DNA of 64,000 nt from Strix aluco (Eukaryota; Chordata; Aves; Strigiformes; Strigidae). Shown in pieces: positions 48,301 through 61,100 of the stretch; position 1 is the first letter of the stretch, and every line of letters starts with the position of its first letter. A program made the position numbers and the translations under genes. The stretch lies in contig NC_133939.1 of NCBI RefSeq assembly GCF_031877795.1, positions 4,941,698-5,005,697 of the forward strand, read 5' to 3'. The notes below the pieces were generated by a model, which saw only the letters and a program-made list of their open reading frames with translations, had not been told where the DNA came from and made no database searches.

Positions 48301-51300
48301 AGCCGTCTGGCCTGGTGGGCTCACAGGTTTGCTGGGTGCAAAGCTTGCAGGCAGATTGGTAGGAGGGGCTGCACACCAGCCTGGTGGTGATGTCCCTGTC
48401 ATTTGGGATCTCTAGGGCCTGGGACCCTTGGAAACAAAGTGTCACAGAGAGTATAAAGATGGTTGTGGAGGTGGTGGGACTCTGGAAAACTGTGGAGGCC
48501 ACCTCAGTGTGGGGGAAGAGCACCCTGTGCCTGTGCGTGTGGAGGCAAGGGCAGAGCTCTTGGCTGCAGCCCTGCCTGGTGCTGCCCATGCCTGTGAGCT
48601 GCTCGGGACCAGCAGCTCTGTTCATGCCTTCCTCTGCCACAGCTTCCTCTGTGGCTGTGAGGTTTCTCAGCTGGAAAGGGCTTTCTTCCAGGGTAACCAC
48701 AACTGTGCAGGTCTCTGTCTGGGATGGCTACAGCCCTTATTTCTTTGGAAGAGAGCTAACAGTCAATGAAAGATGATGAGTGGGAGGATCTGACCAGCTT
48801 CTGACAATGGGAAAGCTTCAGTGCTCTGCCTAGGGTTTCCTTTCTGAATGATTGAAAGGATTTAACTGTTGGGGTTGAGATAGTGGCAAGGAGGCAGTGG
48901 CAGGCTGTGCACCAGGGCTGAGCCCAGCTTGGCAGACCCTGCTTTGTGCTGGACCCTGATGGCAGGACCAGGATGAGGGAGGGCTGTTGTCTGGCTGTCT
49001 GATAGCAGAGCGCCCATCCCTCCAGCCTTTGGACTTTGAAACCCAGCGATGGCCCTGGTGGGTGTGAAGTGCTGGTTGCTGAGTGGGCCGGATGCTTTAC
49101 TCACACCCTCAGCGGAAGGTGGGAGTTTGTGCATGGTCCCAGGCTGAGCATGGCAGGTCACTGCCTCTCCATCCCTAAATGGGTGCTCTCTCCTCCTGCA
49201 ACGAGTCCTTGCAGCCCTTTGTGCTCCACTGGGAGCATGGTCCTGCTCTGGTCTTGCTTCTAGAGGTGGGCACTGGTTTCCTCTGCCAGCCTGGCCCTGT
49301 GGTGCAGCCTGAGGCACCGGCTGGGATTGCTGTGCTGCCCCGGGACTGCCTTTCTGCTCTGCCCAGGGACACTGAATAAACAGCTGCCCTGAAGCACAGT
49401 GCTTGTGTAGTACAAAAGTGTTTTGGAGAGGAAAGATCTTAACAGCTAGAGGGGGTGTGTTTTGCTTACAAAGATAGATAGCTGCTATTTGCTGGGAGGT
49501 TCTGGTTGGTCTCTGCTCCCTGTTTCTCCTCAAAACGAGCAGGATACCTGGCAGCAGCTGGCTCTGGCATGCCTTTTCCTCACCACGCTGGTGTATGGTC
49601 TAAGCTGTGTGCACGTAACCTTTGAGCTGGACACATAAGTGGGCGAGATGGAAATCCCACTGAGATAAGCTGAATTCCTCCATGCACCTTTTGTGTGGGT
49701 GGTTCGGTCTGAGTTCCTCTGAGCACTTCTCTCTGAGACAGCTCTGAAAGCTGCCAGCTACTTCCCTGCGCTTAACATATCTCAGCACTGGCTGCGTCGT
49801 GCGGCTTCCCCTCTCTCCTGAGCTTTGAACCACCCCATGACTTTATCCATTTGCACAGTTCCTCTTCTGGGAAGATGGACATGAGGGATGATGAGAGCTG
49901 ACCCCTTCCCCTTTGCATCTGCAGGTATGACTCAGGACGGGATGGGTACATCGACCTGATGGAGCTGAAGCTGATGATGGAAAAACTGGGAGCCCCGCAG
50001 ACCCACCTGGGGCTGAAGAACATGATCAAGGAGGTGGATGAAGACTTTGACGGGAAGCTCAGCTTCCGTGAGGTGAGGGTGGCTGCAGGAGCAGACGGGG
50101 ATGTGGCTGTGGGGCAGAGGGAGAAGACAGCCAGGCCCTGTACTCTGGCTGTAGGTAGCCCTGTCCCCTCCGTGTTTCTCCAGCTGTGGGTGCAGTGGAG
50201 AAGCAGGTGAGCTTCCCCGTGCCGTGCGGAGTGCTGTCAACATCCATCTCCGTGTGACAGTAATGGTACTTGATGCCAAAGCTCTCCAGCCTCCCTGCTT
50301 GCTTTGGGAGCACATCTGAGCCCTGCTGCAGCTGCCTGGGGGTGCTGATAGAGCTCCCTGCTGTAGCTGGAGGTGGCACATGCCTTCAGGTACAAGGATC
50401 GTTGCTGGGCTCCTGCAGTACAGCAGCTCAGGCCTCATTTGAGGGTGCAGGGCAAGGGCTCTGCTCAGAGCAGCTGGTGTCATGGGGCACAGGAGGTGGC
50501 TTCTTCCAGTTCATATTGGGTCCCTCTCTGCATCATGCAGTGAGCAGCCACGGCAAGCTTCGCGAGGGGTGGTCACCTCCCTGCAGCAAGGACTAAATGT
50601 GGCGATGCAGCAGTTTGGTACTGCATGCTGGCTCAGCAGGGACACACAGCGAACAGGTCTGTCTGTCACCGCTGTGCTGAGACCACTGGAAGCAGTGTGG
50701 GCAGGCCAGGAACTGCTGCCGGCTGGAGGAAGAGGGGCATTTGAGCAGTGACGTGCATGCACTCAAGGGTACCCAACTTGTCTCAACAGGAAGGGGGAGC
50801 CCAGATACCGAAACCTCCTGTTGCATCATCTCCTCCTCCCAGGCTTTGTCTGCTGTCTCGGTCAGAATCGTACGTCACACTGTGGCTTTCTGAGTTAGTG
50901 TTCTGTGTCCTGCACTGGTGGTGAGGGCTGTGCTGCTTCCTCCCACCCTAGCGGGTGGCTGCGAAGGGCCCTGAGCGGCTGGGCTGCCTTGTTTCTGCAG
51001 GGGCTGTGCTCTCACCATGCCTCCTCCAGGGTGGGGGTTTGGGTGTGGAGACGAGGTGCAGAGCTCCCCGCAACTCAGGACATGGAGTTCTTCATTTTGG
51101 AAGTGCCAAGACCTTTGGCAGTGCCTGGGAGGGAGGATGAGCAGCCAGGGCTTGTGACCGGCTGGGCTGGTCAGGGCGTGAGGGGTGACTGGCAGCTCAG
51201 AGAGCTGCTGCCCTGCCTGTGTGCTGGCATGTCACATCATCTCCACCTGCTTTCGTCCCCCAAGGGTTTTGCTGCATTTCTTTCACTGCAAGAGGGCAGT

Positions 51301-54300
51301 AGTAGAAGACAGAGGCCAAAGACTGTTGGGTTATGGGGCCCAGCCCTTAGAGAGAGGGGGAAAGACATGCAAATCTGGGAAGTGAGAGCCTGTCTGTGCA
51401 CAGCAGCAAAGCCCTAAGCTGGCAGCTCCTCTGAGCAGGGAAGGAGATGTGCCTGGTCAGAGGTGAACTGGGGGTAGCAAAGAATCCAGTGGAGCAGGAA
51501 GAGCACCGTGCCCTTAGCCCCAAGTCAGACTATGATTGCCAAATCACTGCGTGGGCTGGAGGAGCCCTCTGTCGCTGTGCGTGCCTCTGGGCCACCCCTC
51601 ACCCTGGGTGAAGAGCTGGGGACAGCCTCTGGGCTTGCCGCAGGGGCTCTCTCCTGTGAAAGAGAAGTGCCTTTATCCTCAAGGCTCTGGAAGATGCGGT
51701 GGTGTCCTGGCACCCGGAGCATGGCACAAGTGGCAAGGCAGCTCCTCTTCTGCTGCCACCTGTTTGGAGCACAGCCCCCTGCACAGCCGCCCGTCAGCTG
51801 GCACAGGCTGCCTGTGCTGCCAGCCCTTGGCACGTGGCAGCGGGTGCTGTTGTAGCTTCTCACCAGCTGCAAAACGATGGTCAAGCAAACACAAGCTTGA
51901 GTGGCACATGGGAACATCACTGGCAGAGCTCTGGGGACAAATTACACGGCAGCTTTGGCACGTACCCAAAGCTTCCCGTGGTAGAGAGGAGCAGGAGGCT
52001 TCTTGCCTTGTGGCAGATGCGCCGTGTCCAGCTGCTGTGTTTGGGCAGAGGACTGGCAGGGACACAGGTTTTCTGGTGGGTGAGGAGGCCTGAACCAGCC
52101 CGCAGCCCTGCTCCACTCTGCTTCCTGTTGGTGGTGATGAGCAAGCACATGGAGGGTGACCAAGGTGACTTGGGGCACTCTGACAAAACGAGGAGAAACC
52201 CTGGTTTAAACGAGTGTCCAAACTCACCAGGGTGTAATTTGAGTACTGGGGGCTCCTGTCTGCCTCTCCAGAGAATAAGGAGTCCTGACATGCTTCTCGT
52301 GGCCTGGCCAGAGAATTGGTGAGGACCGCTTTGACTTGCAATAGGTCACCTTTTGTTGCTGCTTTTGGGTAGTGTCATGTCCTCCCATCCCAGGTAGGCT
52401 GTTGCCTGGAAAGCAGGCTTGTATGGCTCTGACTTGCTGCTGATGAACTACCGGCCCTGTTAGGAAAGCTGCCTTCTACCACTGACCTTTGAGCGTCCAT
52501 CAATATATCAACAATTAACTGCACAAGACTCCCTCTGTGACTCAAGAAAAGAAATTTAGGCTTAAAAAGATAGGTACCGTGGGGGGAAAAAAAACCACCT
52601 CTGACTGTCTAGTTCCGTCATTACCACAGGAAACCAGAATTAATTGCTAGAATAGTAATGTCTAATTGTAGCTGCTATCTACAACCCACAAAAATCCGCC
52701 CACTGTCCCCCACGCCCACACCAGGTTCAATGCTGACCCACATCATGTGTTTGCTATCAGGGTTGGTGCAAACCACACCATGGGTGGCACTGCTTTTCTG
52801 GCAAGCTGTTGCAAGGCGGCTGCTGCTGCTGCTGGTCAATCCCGTACCTTCCCTCGCATCCCTGAGGCCAGCACAGTGCCCGGTGAGGCTGTTGTAACTG
52901 TAGCATTGCTCTGAGACCTGGCACCATGGGGTGAGTCTTGGATCACGAAGGATGTGAGAGCAGGTATTTCTTCTCTCTTATGAGGTTAGCGGGGTGGAAA
53001 GTGTGTGTCACGTCCTCCTTGAGAGCACAGCTTTTAAAGGTACCAAAGTTACTCACTTTTGCTTCTCTCTTGACCTTTCCCCGAGGGTTAGCTGCATGTG
53101 ATGTGTCCTGGGTCCAGCAAGGGCATGAGACAGGCTGGGAGTGGGAGCTGAATGTAGATTCCTGGTGTTCTCCAGTTAGTAGAGACTGATGCCTTGAGGA
53201 CAAATAACTTGTGAGGTGAGCTGCAGGCAGTGTGCTGACGGGAGGAAGGATTTCTCCAGAGCTCCTGTGGAAACCAGCATGATGCCCCGTAGGCCACCTC
53301 ACTGGATCCTGGGGGCTGACGTTATGCTGTGGCCACCCCAGATGGTGGCTCAGTCCGTGATTTCCTTTAGCTCCGCCCGCCCTTCCCGGCCACGGCAGCC
53401 CATATTCCACCGGAGGATTGCTGCCCTGTCCCTTAGTTTCAGGATGATTCATGCACACTTGTACTCATGACTGGGTGTTTCCAGTCCCTCCCGGGGTGAG
53501 AGCTGTACCAGGCCTCAGGATTGCGCTGCCTCCGCTGCTCTTTTCTGATGCCAGGAAGTGGGACTCAGAGGGTGGAGCAGAAACTATGAGGAGGAACCAT
53601 GACTAATGCCAGTCTGGCTGCCGGCCCTCGGTGTCCCCGTGCTCGGTGGTGGAGGAGGAGAGGAACTAGCCTGAATCCAGCGGATCTGAGCAGAGGGAGA
53701 GGATGTCTTAGGGAGGATTTGGTTTCTTTCTGAGCAGGATGTTCTGCCCATTCAGCAGACCATCATTTAATTTCTTACATGTGTTTGGAGGGGAAAAAAT
53801 TCCCTCCCCCAGCAGCTTTCTGGCTGCTCTGTGCTGAGCACACGGGTTACGAGGCTGTTGCATGAAGCAATGCCTGGTGATGCTGCCTCTGCAAGAGGGC
53901 AGCCAGCGCTGCTGTCATCTCCACACCCTTCCCCATGGGAGGCCTTCCCAGACTCTTGCATCTCCACCAGCTTCTGCGAGCAACTTGAAGCAGGCGAGCG
54001 CTTTAGGGGCTGGCTCAGCGCCGATGCTAGGACTCTGCTGCCCTCCTCTGGGACAGCTCGGGTTCTCTGCAGGAAGAAGCAAAGTCCCAAACCCGGCAGT
54101 CTGAGGAGCACAGCACTTGAGATATTTGATGTTCCTGTGCAAATGGATTTCAGGACAACTCTACATGGTATTCGCAGCCCTCTGCCCTGGACTGAAGTAG
54201 TGCAGTGGCGCAGCTTTGTTGCTTGTGCTCCTTTTGTACTGGGTGGCTTGTCCCTGTCTCTCTTCTTTCTGTGCTGTTCCAAAGTTGAGACACCTCTGGG

Positions 54301-56574
54301 ATGGCCAAGAACAGCAGGGAGTTAGAGGACCTCTCCAATTACGCAGAGAGCATCCACATCTTAGCCTGGAGTTTGGTTAGCAGGTGGGAGGTGGTGCAGA
54401 GGTCTTTATTTTTAAGCAGGCAGGTTTTGTCCCTTCTGCAAAAAAAAGTGTTTTTTCCTGGAGTGTAATACAGCTCTCTTTTAGTTTGTTTCCCTTTGCA
54501 ATTCACTTGCCAATAGGCACTCTGCTGTAGTGACTCAGTGATTTGTTAAATGTCTATGATCCAGTGCAGGACAAAGGTTTCAAAACAGGTTGCTCTGTGG
54601 ACACTTGTTCAAGTGTCTCACAAGGGCATGCACACACTTGGGCTGCTGTTGTCTCTAACAGGAGTGTGCTGGTGCCTTGGTTCAGGGAGCCTGGGGTTCA
54701 GGTGTGAGCCAGGGTTGTCTCTGCCCTGCTTTTGTTGTCATGGGTTGTGATCTGAGCCCCCAGAACACTGGGGAAGCTGGTGGGGGGTCTGTGAATACAC
54801 TTTTAGGGTGTGGGGACATAAAGAGGTATGTCTGAGCCGGTTGATACAGTTGGACTAGGCAGGTGGAGAGGTGGCCACCTTCCTCTGGCCATGTAGCAGC
54901 CCAGGCTCGGTAGGAGCTGTGCTTCAGCAGGGCTCTGCTCCCCAGGAAACCCTCTTTTCCTATGAGATTCCTATCCCTTTTAGTCAAACAGGGCTGTGTG
55001 CTGGAGCCAGGGCACTGGAGCACAAGTTCCATGGTGCCACTTGGTTTATAAAGACCTGATTTCCTGTACTCAGAAATGTGAATTCCAGCACTCTCCAGGT
55101 AAATGTGCTGTCTGCATTTTAAGTTGTTTGAGCCTCAGTGAAGAACTTGAATATTTTCTCTCTGTCTTCCTAGTTTCTGCTGATTTTCCATAAAGCTGCA
55201 GCTGGGGAACTCGAGGAGGACAGTGGCCTGTTGACTCTTGCGAAGCTCTCGGAGATCGATGTCTCCATTGAAGGAGTCAAAGGAGCCAAGAACTTCTTTG
55301 AAGCAAAGGTATGGTGTGGCACAGAGGAACATGAGAAACCTCTGCACGCAGGCCTTAATTGCCACTGAGGCACTGACCCTGCTGGCTTTTCAACTGAAGA
55401 TACTGCCAGATTTCTCCCTAGCTAAAGGGGAGTGTATTTCATGCCCCCCCCGCCCCCCCCCCCCAACTTAGCCATAGCTTTTCTCTTGCAACTTTGTTGG
55501 ACTCTAGCTACAGCCTTCTTCTGCAGATGTGTCAACACTAGAACAGCTCAATTCACCATCTGTGCTCTGGGTCTTACCCTGGTAGAGCTGACTGGCTGAC
55601 CTGTGTCCCTGTGACTGGGAGCTCTATGGGACTAGCTGGCTGACCGCCTTTAAAGACAAAAGTGTCCTGGAAACTAATACAATAGGGACCGAGTTTCCCA
55701 TTTTGCAAAACCTCCCTCACCCAGAACACTCTGAGTTCAGTGGTGAATGGAGTATTTTGGAGTATAGGATTTCAGACATCTTTTTCTCGAGCGGCTCTCT
55801 GTTACCTTTGGAATCAGAATTATTCTGCAGGGTCCTGGGGTTGGCAGAAAGAGCTTTGCACCATTTGAAGCTGACAAAGCACCCTTTTTGAACGCTCTCT
55901 TGGAGAGAAAATAATCCTGCTTGTTTATATAAGAAGTTTTTTCCCAAGAGCATAGCATAGCTATTGCACAGCAGATGTGCTGAGATAAAAGCTGGAAAAA
56001 TAGCCAGCAAATAAACAATGTCTCTTTGATCTGCAGATTATCCATGGTGTAGTATGATGTTCTCAGATTTGGCTGTGGTTCAGAACTGTTTTCTGCAGTA
56101 GTTTCTCCCACTGTATACTCACAATTTATGCTGTGCTGCCTGCTTACAGAAAGAATGTTTGTGACCCAGTACTGACAGCATTGTTTTGGTCACTTGTTAG
56201 TGACTTTTTAGTAAATGACCTTCCTTTTGTTGATGTTAAAGTCAAGCAAGCTAACACATATTGGGTGTAAATACCCAAGCACTGCAGTGTAATTAATTCT
56301 TGACCCATCCTGACAGCTTCCCAGCAAGCACTGGGAGGTGCAGCAAACAGTTCTGCGTTGCTCATCTGGGAGTAGTTCAGGCTCTGGCTCTCCCGCTGAT
56401 GCGAGGCTTGACACTTTTTTTATTTTCTCTCTCATAAAGGTCCAAGCCCTCTCTTCAGCCAGTAAGTTTGAAGCAGAGATAAAAGCTGAGCAGGATGAGC
56501 GAAAGCGGGAAGAGGAGGAAAGGAAACACCGCCGAGCGGCTTTCAGGGAGTTAAAGTCTGCATTTACCCAGTAA
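41867..56574 (+). CDS. EFHD1: EFHD1 (swiprosin-2, mitocalcin), EF-hand domain family member D1
   Basis: Coding sequence in four exons: 41867-42174, 49925-50072, 55174-55308 and 56440-56574, 241 residues, close to the human length of 239. It begins MASEELAQKLQRRL and keeps DINEGAAQPRR and VFNPYTEF, which are EFHD1 signatures. The C-terminal half (FHKAAAGEL, GVKGAKNFFEAK, SSASKFEAE, KAEQDERKREEEER) fits EFHD1 and not EFHD2. EF-hand 1 has its calcium loop at residues 105-116 (D105, D109, D113, E116) and EF-hand 2 at 141-152 (D141, D143, D145, S149, E152). Residues 198-241 form a charged helix or coiled coil. The N-terminal 50 residues are Ala/Glu-rich and probably disordered. Known role: a calcium sensor associated with mitochondria and actin. 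All introns have GT-AG ends. Confidence 0.95.
43904..44001. repeat. 49-bp tandem duplication in EFHD1 intron 1
   Basis: Two adjacent 49-bp copies, 43904-43952 and 43953-44001, each start gctcccctgtgcttcccgg and end gtcctggttt. They differ at one base (ccccgtcc against ccctgtcc). The near identity suggests a recent duplication. Confidence 0.9.
45631..45925 (-). mobile_element. CR1 LINE fragment, 5'-truncated 3' end
   Basis: The plus strand reads as the reverse complement of a CR1 3' end: agaatagactatttcagctgg, ggaagggaccta, agcctgttccagtgtctgat, caccctctcggtaaagaaat, ccttcctagtgtccagcctg, then gagaagagatcagcacctcac. The element therefore lies on the minus strand with its 3' tail at the low coordinate. 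Only about 295 bp remain and no coding part is present. Divergence from the consensus I remember is moderate, so this is an old insertion. CR1 is the dominant LINE of birds. Confidence 0.85.
47249..47256 (+). promoter_or_regulatory. TATA box-like site in EFHD1 intron 1
   Basis: TATAAATA lies in the context cctataaatatgcc, in a G-rich stretch about 2.7 kb before exon 2, and is followed by another A/T-rich motif (cctaaatagtc). Together they resemble TATA, MEF2 or CArG-type sites. An alternative downstream EFHD1 promoter is possible, but I found no convincing first exon with a matching donor. Confidence 0.3.
49925..50072 (+). other. EFHD1: EFHD1 coding exon 2
   Basis: 148 nt between tgcag| and |GTGAGG. 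It encodes the completed Leu103 to Glu152: all of EF-hand 1 (YDSGRDGYIDLMELKLMMEK), the conserved LGAPQTHLGLKNMIKEVDED segment and the EF-hand 2 loop to its last acidic residue. It ends on a codon boundary. Confidence 0.95.
50073..55173 (+). other. EFHD1: EFHD1 intron 2 (5,101 bp)
   Basis: GTGAGG donor and ttcctag acceptor. Apart from short simple-sequence runs I see no repeat, exon or RNA gene in it. Open frames up to about 220 codons occur on both strands and overlap each other, as expected by chance in GC-rich DNA. Confidence 0.8.
55174..55308 (+). other. EFHD1: EFHD1 coding exon 3
   Basis: 135 nt, 45 whole codons (residues 153-197), from FLLIFHKAAAGEL to GAKNFFEAK. The acceptor is cttcctag and the donor AAG|GTATGG. 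It carries the F helix of EF-hand 2 and the family-specific SGLLTLAKLSEIDV segment. Because it is in phase 0 at both ends, skipping it would keep the frame. Confidence 0.95.
55309..56439 (+). other. EFHD1: EFHD1 intron 3 (1,131 bp)
   Basis: GTATGG donor and ctcataaag acceptor after a T-rich tract. It holds a C-rich tract at about 55445-55464, interrupted by one G. Nothing else was recognised. Confidence 0.85.
56440..56574 (+). other. EFHD1: EFHD1 coding exon 4 (last), with stop
   Basis: 44 codons plus TAA, encoding residues 198-241. A heptad-like charged helix runs from SSASKFEAEIKAEQDERKRE to the C-terminus, the coiled coil of swiprosins. It ends in FTQ rather than the human FNT ending. Confidence 0.95.
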
Positions 56575-57951
56575 CCGACCAGCCAGTATGCACTCTGAGA
56601 TTGCACATGACTTGGTACGTTTCCCAGATCAGGGCTCTACCTGGAGAAAACTGCCTGGATCCTGCCTAAAACTCATCACAGCTTCGCTAGCCTTCCTCTC
56701 CTGAAGACCCTCCCGAGTTTCAAAGGGCACAGCTCTTGCAGTTACCATGCATTCATAGTGATGTGCATCGCAAGAGCTGTGTACGCGCTGTTTGCCCTGA
56801 ACTGTCAGGAGCACATCACCCTGAAGCAGAAACAGCAGATAGCAAATCATGGGTGAGCACTGACAAGTGTCGTGTTTGCCTACTTGATTCTTTCCTTCTT
56901 TTCTATACATCCTTTTTCTCTTAACCCCGTATTAATTCATTCCTTGCTTACAGGCAAGTGGCGAGGTCTTGTGTAAACCAGGGTGTACAAAGTACAGCCT
57001 GACTTCCTGTACGTTTGTACTGCTGTTGGGTGTTGTCACGCATCCTTGACTATCCCTGTTCTTCCTCAAAGCCCCGTGCCGCAGGCACTGTGAAAACACT
57101 GTGAAGAGAGAAAGATAGTTACTAGGGACATGGATCAAATTAATTATCATTTCCTGTAGCATTTTCTGCCACTCAGCATGTTGTAGAGTCTTCCAGTTTT
57201 TCTTCTCTGAAGTGCCATAGTAACAAACCTTTCAATAAGAGGCGAGATTTCCCAAGACTTCGAAGGGAGGAAGCTGGCTCTCTTAAATGAGGAATAGAAA
57301 ATTGAGTTGCCTGACCATGTATCTTCTTTCACATTCCATCACGTTTAGTGTACTGTAGGGCTTCACTGTATTTTCCAGCCTTAGGCAGCTGTATCTGTTT
57401 TTAAGGGATGTTGCCAGCTGGACAATGCAATCGGGTGGCACACTGGGGTTTTCTATTTGGAAATTTGCTCATATCCTGAATCATGAAGGTGACATTGTTT
57501 GATTTCATTAGAGCCATGACAGATAACACCAGCCCAGCATACTGATCAACCCCTGCTCAAGAAGGGAAGAGCAGCGAGGTGAGCACATTTTGCTGAACGG
57601 AATTCCGAGGGATTGCACTATATTATTAGCCATTTTCTTCTGCAAACATGGGAAACTTGCCCACAAATGTTAAAATGCCCACTGCTTGTGTGGATATAGG
57701 TCCTGGCAGGGGAGCTGTGTTCCCTCAGAGACCTCTCTCGAAACGTGGGTTTGCTCAAATTCTGTCTGTGCTATTGCCCCAGTTCGTGCATTTTATATTT
57801 TCTTCTTTCCAGAACGAAACTCACCAGTTGTCTTTTCACTTGTCTGTTTTGCTTCTTAAACTGTGAGCACTAAACTGTGAGCGTGGAATAGTAAATAGAA
57901 AAACCTCTACTCTTTAATGTCAGGTGAAAGAATTGCTAAACAATTAAACTG

Positions 57952-57959
57952 TGTATATA
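57952..57959 (+). promoter_or_regulatory. EFHD1: Pumilio-type element in the EFHD1 3' UTR
   Basis: TGTATATA fits the Pumilio response element TGTANATA. About 50 nt downstream is AU-rich sequence (taaatatttataatta). The motif match is seen; binding is inferred. Confidence 0.4.
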
Positions 57960-58087
57960 TATCTTCACAGATTATATTTTATAAATCACGCTTTTTTAGC
58001 TAAATATTTATAATTAAATGTTTTTATACTTTACAACAAAGCAGATAATTTCATCTTCAATTATTTCTCCTGTTGCTGAAATGTACA

Positions 58088-58093
58088 AATAAA
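58088..58093 (+). terminator. EFHD1: EFHD1 polyadenylation signal
   Basis: AATAAA in acaAATAAAgcatta, followed about 20 nt later by a GT-rich stretch. This is the only canonical signal with a good downstream element in the 1.5 kb after the stop codon. Confidence 0.8.
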
Positions 58094-58112
58094 GCATTAT
58101 TGTTATCTTCAG

Positions 58113-61100
58113 TCTTGTCTGTGGTTTATTTTAGGTCCCTGAATATACCGCTTTGCTCACAAATTCTTGTAGTGATCCCCAAAGCTTGGTGTCCTGACTT
58201 CGATGAGTGAGGGAAGTGTTCAGCCCCTTCTTGATAGCACTTCCCCTTCTGTACAGCAGTTCTGGTGTAAAAAAACCCTAATGTTTGCAATTTCTCAGAA
58301 AGGGACATCGCTGTGTAAATATTTGAAATACTGTCCACTGCTAAATGTTGACATCTGAATGCTGTCAGCCTTCCCTTCTCTTAAAATAGCCACTGTGTCT
58401 CAGCCCCGGTAGTGCCCCAGCTGGGAGCTGGGCAGGTTGCTTCAGCTAGGTTTCCCTTTGCTTTTCCTCTTTCTGCGTTTATAGAAGGGAGAAAAAAAAA
58501 AACCCAAAAAATATGTGGACATCTGAAAATGTGTCCAAGCATTTTATTTCTACTGTTGCTGATCTGCTAAGCTTTGCTGGCACGGCCAGTCTGGTGGGAA
58601 GGTGTGCTCAGGAGGAGATATAACCATGCATCGTTTGAGGTACGATCCAGTGATGAAACGGAAGATGTAAATATTTTATCCAGCGCAGCTCTGCTCTGTG
58701 CATTGTTGGCAGTCGATGCATTTGCTGTGTGTCTGTGAGCCCTCGGGTCTCGGAGGTCAGGTAAAATCAGGGTGAAGATTCCTTAGTCTCTATTTCCACA
58801 GGAAAATTGCAACACTTCAGCTTCTGATTTTTTTTTTTTTTCCCCCCTGCAGTGTGGCAAGTGCTGCTGACTTGTGCCGCTTTGAACGTGCCGCTGGGTG
58901 AGGAGCCCGGGGCAGCAGGAGGAGAGGGTGGAAAAAGGGTTTCCAGTGGTTTTATTTTAATAGATTTGAGTCAACTCCAGCTGACAAGCTTCAATAAGGA
59001 AATGAGCAGTGTGTCTGTAGTAGTTTTGTTCGATTAAAATAGGGGCTGTTAGTTGGGGCCTTTATTCAGTGCCGTGACCAGTAAGTGCTTTTGGATGTAC
59101 ATTTATTTTGAAGTTGCAGCAATGTGCATTTTGAAATTAGCTTTGCAAAAACTGACATTGGGAAGTTAATTGCTTTCTAAATTGGTCTGTTTTGCTGGCA
59201 ACTATTGGATTGAATAACAATGTCATTAGGTTATGCACAAGTACTAAAAAGAAATTGTCTAGCTAAATCTAATACTTCCTGGCTGACAATACTTAATTCT
59301 ATTTACCTATAATTAATATATTACAATTCTTGATGCTCTGTGCTCCTTTTATGGCTGGTGTCGCCACAGGTGGCTCTTTAAAGGTCCTGGCAATCCCAGC
59401 TCTCTTTATTGATACCTGCTGGTACATCAATACTGGTCTGGCACTCCTGACACGCCCCAAGTGCCTCTGTCTAGGATGGCATGTAGAGAAGTTTGATGAA
59501 AAGCCTGTTGTGCTTATGGGCCTTTCCCAGAAGGGATGAAGACTTGCCTCAAGTCGCTCATCTCCTAGAACAGGGATTCCAGGTAGTCCTTGATCCCTGG
59601 AGGGTTTTTGTTTGAAGTTTCCCAGAGCAGGAGACGTATAGCAGAGGAGTCCCTACCCCTTCAGCCAGCGCCGAGGATGGGTTCAGCCTGTCTGGCTCCT
59701 CAGATTGCAGTGTTTCTCAGTGATGCTCCTTCTGTCACAGCCGTTGTCGCCGGCCGCAGGGGACAGACAGTGATGGCAGGCAGTCTTACCTAAAAAGCTC
59801 AGTGTAAACACAGTCCGGAGAGAAAGGGAAACAGTATGACCAGGTTCTTCCTGGCTTAGAGTTCAGGTTTTATCTGTGAGGATTAAGGTGGCCAAATCAA
59901 ATTTTAACCTTACGGGAGTGTCCAGGATGGATTGGAGTAACCAGAGTGCTTTATTGTTGCCTTTCAAACTCAGCTTGCCACGTGTGGGAAGGACATCTTA
60001 AAACAATTGTGTGTTGCAGAATTGTGTTGTGGTAGTCTTGTCTTTCAGCATAAGACGTCTGAGGTGACTGCTGCATTGAAGTGACTGACTTTAAAAACTA
60101 CAGTCGGATGTTCACCTGCCTGCCTTGTTGTTTTTATTATTTTTAGGGATGTGACAAATAAGGACATGGAGAACAGAGGCTGCGGAGAAGACGTTGACTT
60201 TTCTCAGACGAAATCCCTGGTATTTTGACAAACGGGAAACACTTTTCCAAATAACAAAAAGTGGGGGTGGCGAAGGGAAACGTGACAGACTCTGCCACGT
60301 GGTCTGGGCTGCTTTATGACAATTATTTACTGTTCCAACACTATGGTCTGTGTTTGTAGCTCTGCTACTGTACTGTGGGAGGCAGGCTCTTGCTTCCAAT
60401 CTAGGATGGCTGGAAACAATGGGTCAATAAGGAAGGGTTTTAGTTTGTTAGGAATGTCACTTCCCTGCACTCGGATTTTTAATAGTGAGGATGATTTGGC
60501 ATGGTAATCCAGGGCTCTGAACTACACCATGCCCTCGGTACCCAGACTAGCTGCTGGGGTGATTTCACACCTACACAGTATCAGCTGGAGTCCTGTCATT
60601 GAACCCTGCAGGAATTTAACTGCACAGGTAGAGTCTGGAATTTTCATGACAATCTCCCTATTCGGCTTGAATGAGTGTTGTGGAGGATTTAAGATGCATC
60701 TGCTATTAAAAAAAAATTATCTGAATCTCCATGAGATGTTTTACAAAAATGCCAGGTTCTGCAGATGAGGCATGTTTCACACACACTTTGAATTTTTTTG
60801 TCTGAGTAATGTAATGTTTGTGCTAACTGGGATAAAAAAATGTCTGCAAGTGCTAAACTTCTCCCAACTCAGATGAAGCTTGTCTTAGAGAAGGTGAAAA
60901 TATTTCTGAATGCTCAAACTCACGTTCGATAAGTAGAATAACAAGGCACAGTCACTTCTGCAGGGACGTTGGAAGTTGTGACAGCTTGAAACGCAGTGCT
61001 GCCTCTCCCTCCCCATACTGTTAGTAGTACTGGCTCCAGCTCTGTGCCAACCAGGGGGATCAAATGCAGCTTATCAGGGGCCAGCCCTTCACTTGGGAGC

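Larger units (their letters stand above)
42175..49924 (+). other. EFHD1: EFHD1 intron 1 (7,750 bp)
   Basis: GTGAGT donor and a tgcag acceptor. It contains a 49-bp tandem duplication, a CR1 fragment and a TATA-like site, each listed separately. Open frames within it lack recognisable domains. No other exon or RNA gene was recognised. Confidence 0.85.
56575..58112 (+). other. EFHD1: EFHD1 3' UTR
   Basis: About 1.54 kb from the stop codon to the expected cleavage site 15-25 nt after AATAAA (58088-58093); a GT-rich element (gtcttgtctgtgg) follows. The last 200 bases are strongly A/T-rich. An ATTAAA at about 57943 could give a slightly shorter form. The exact end is inferred. Confidence 0.75.

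Noticed and set aside
41867-56574. EFHD2 (swiprosin-1) as the identity of the EF-hand gene
   Set aside because: MASEELA, DINEGAAQPRR, IFHKAAAGEL, KNFFEAK and SSASKFEAE fit EFHD1; EFHD2 has MATDELA, IFRKAAAGEL, KSFFEAK and VSSRFEEE at these places.
59330-59539. 69-codon frame in the intergenic region that looked protein-like
   Set aside because: Hydrophobic and Cys-rich, but without a recognisable family, splice sites or repeat homology; the length is within chance expectation.
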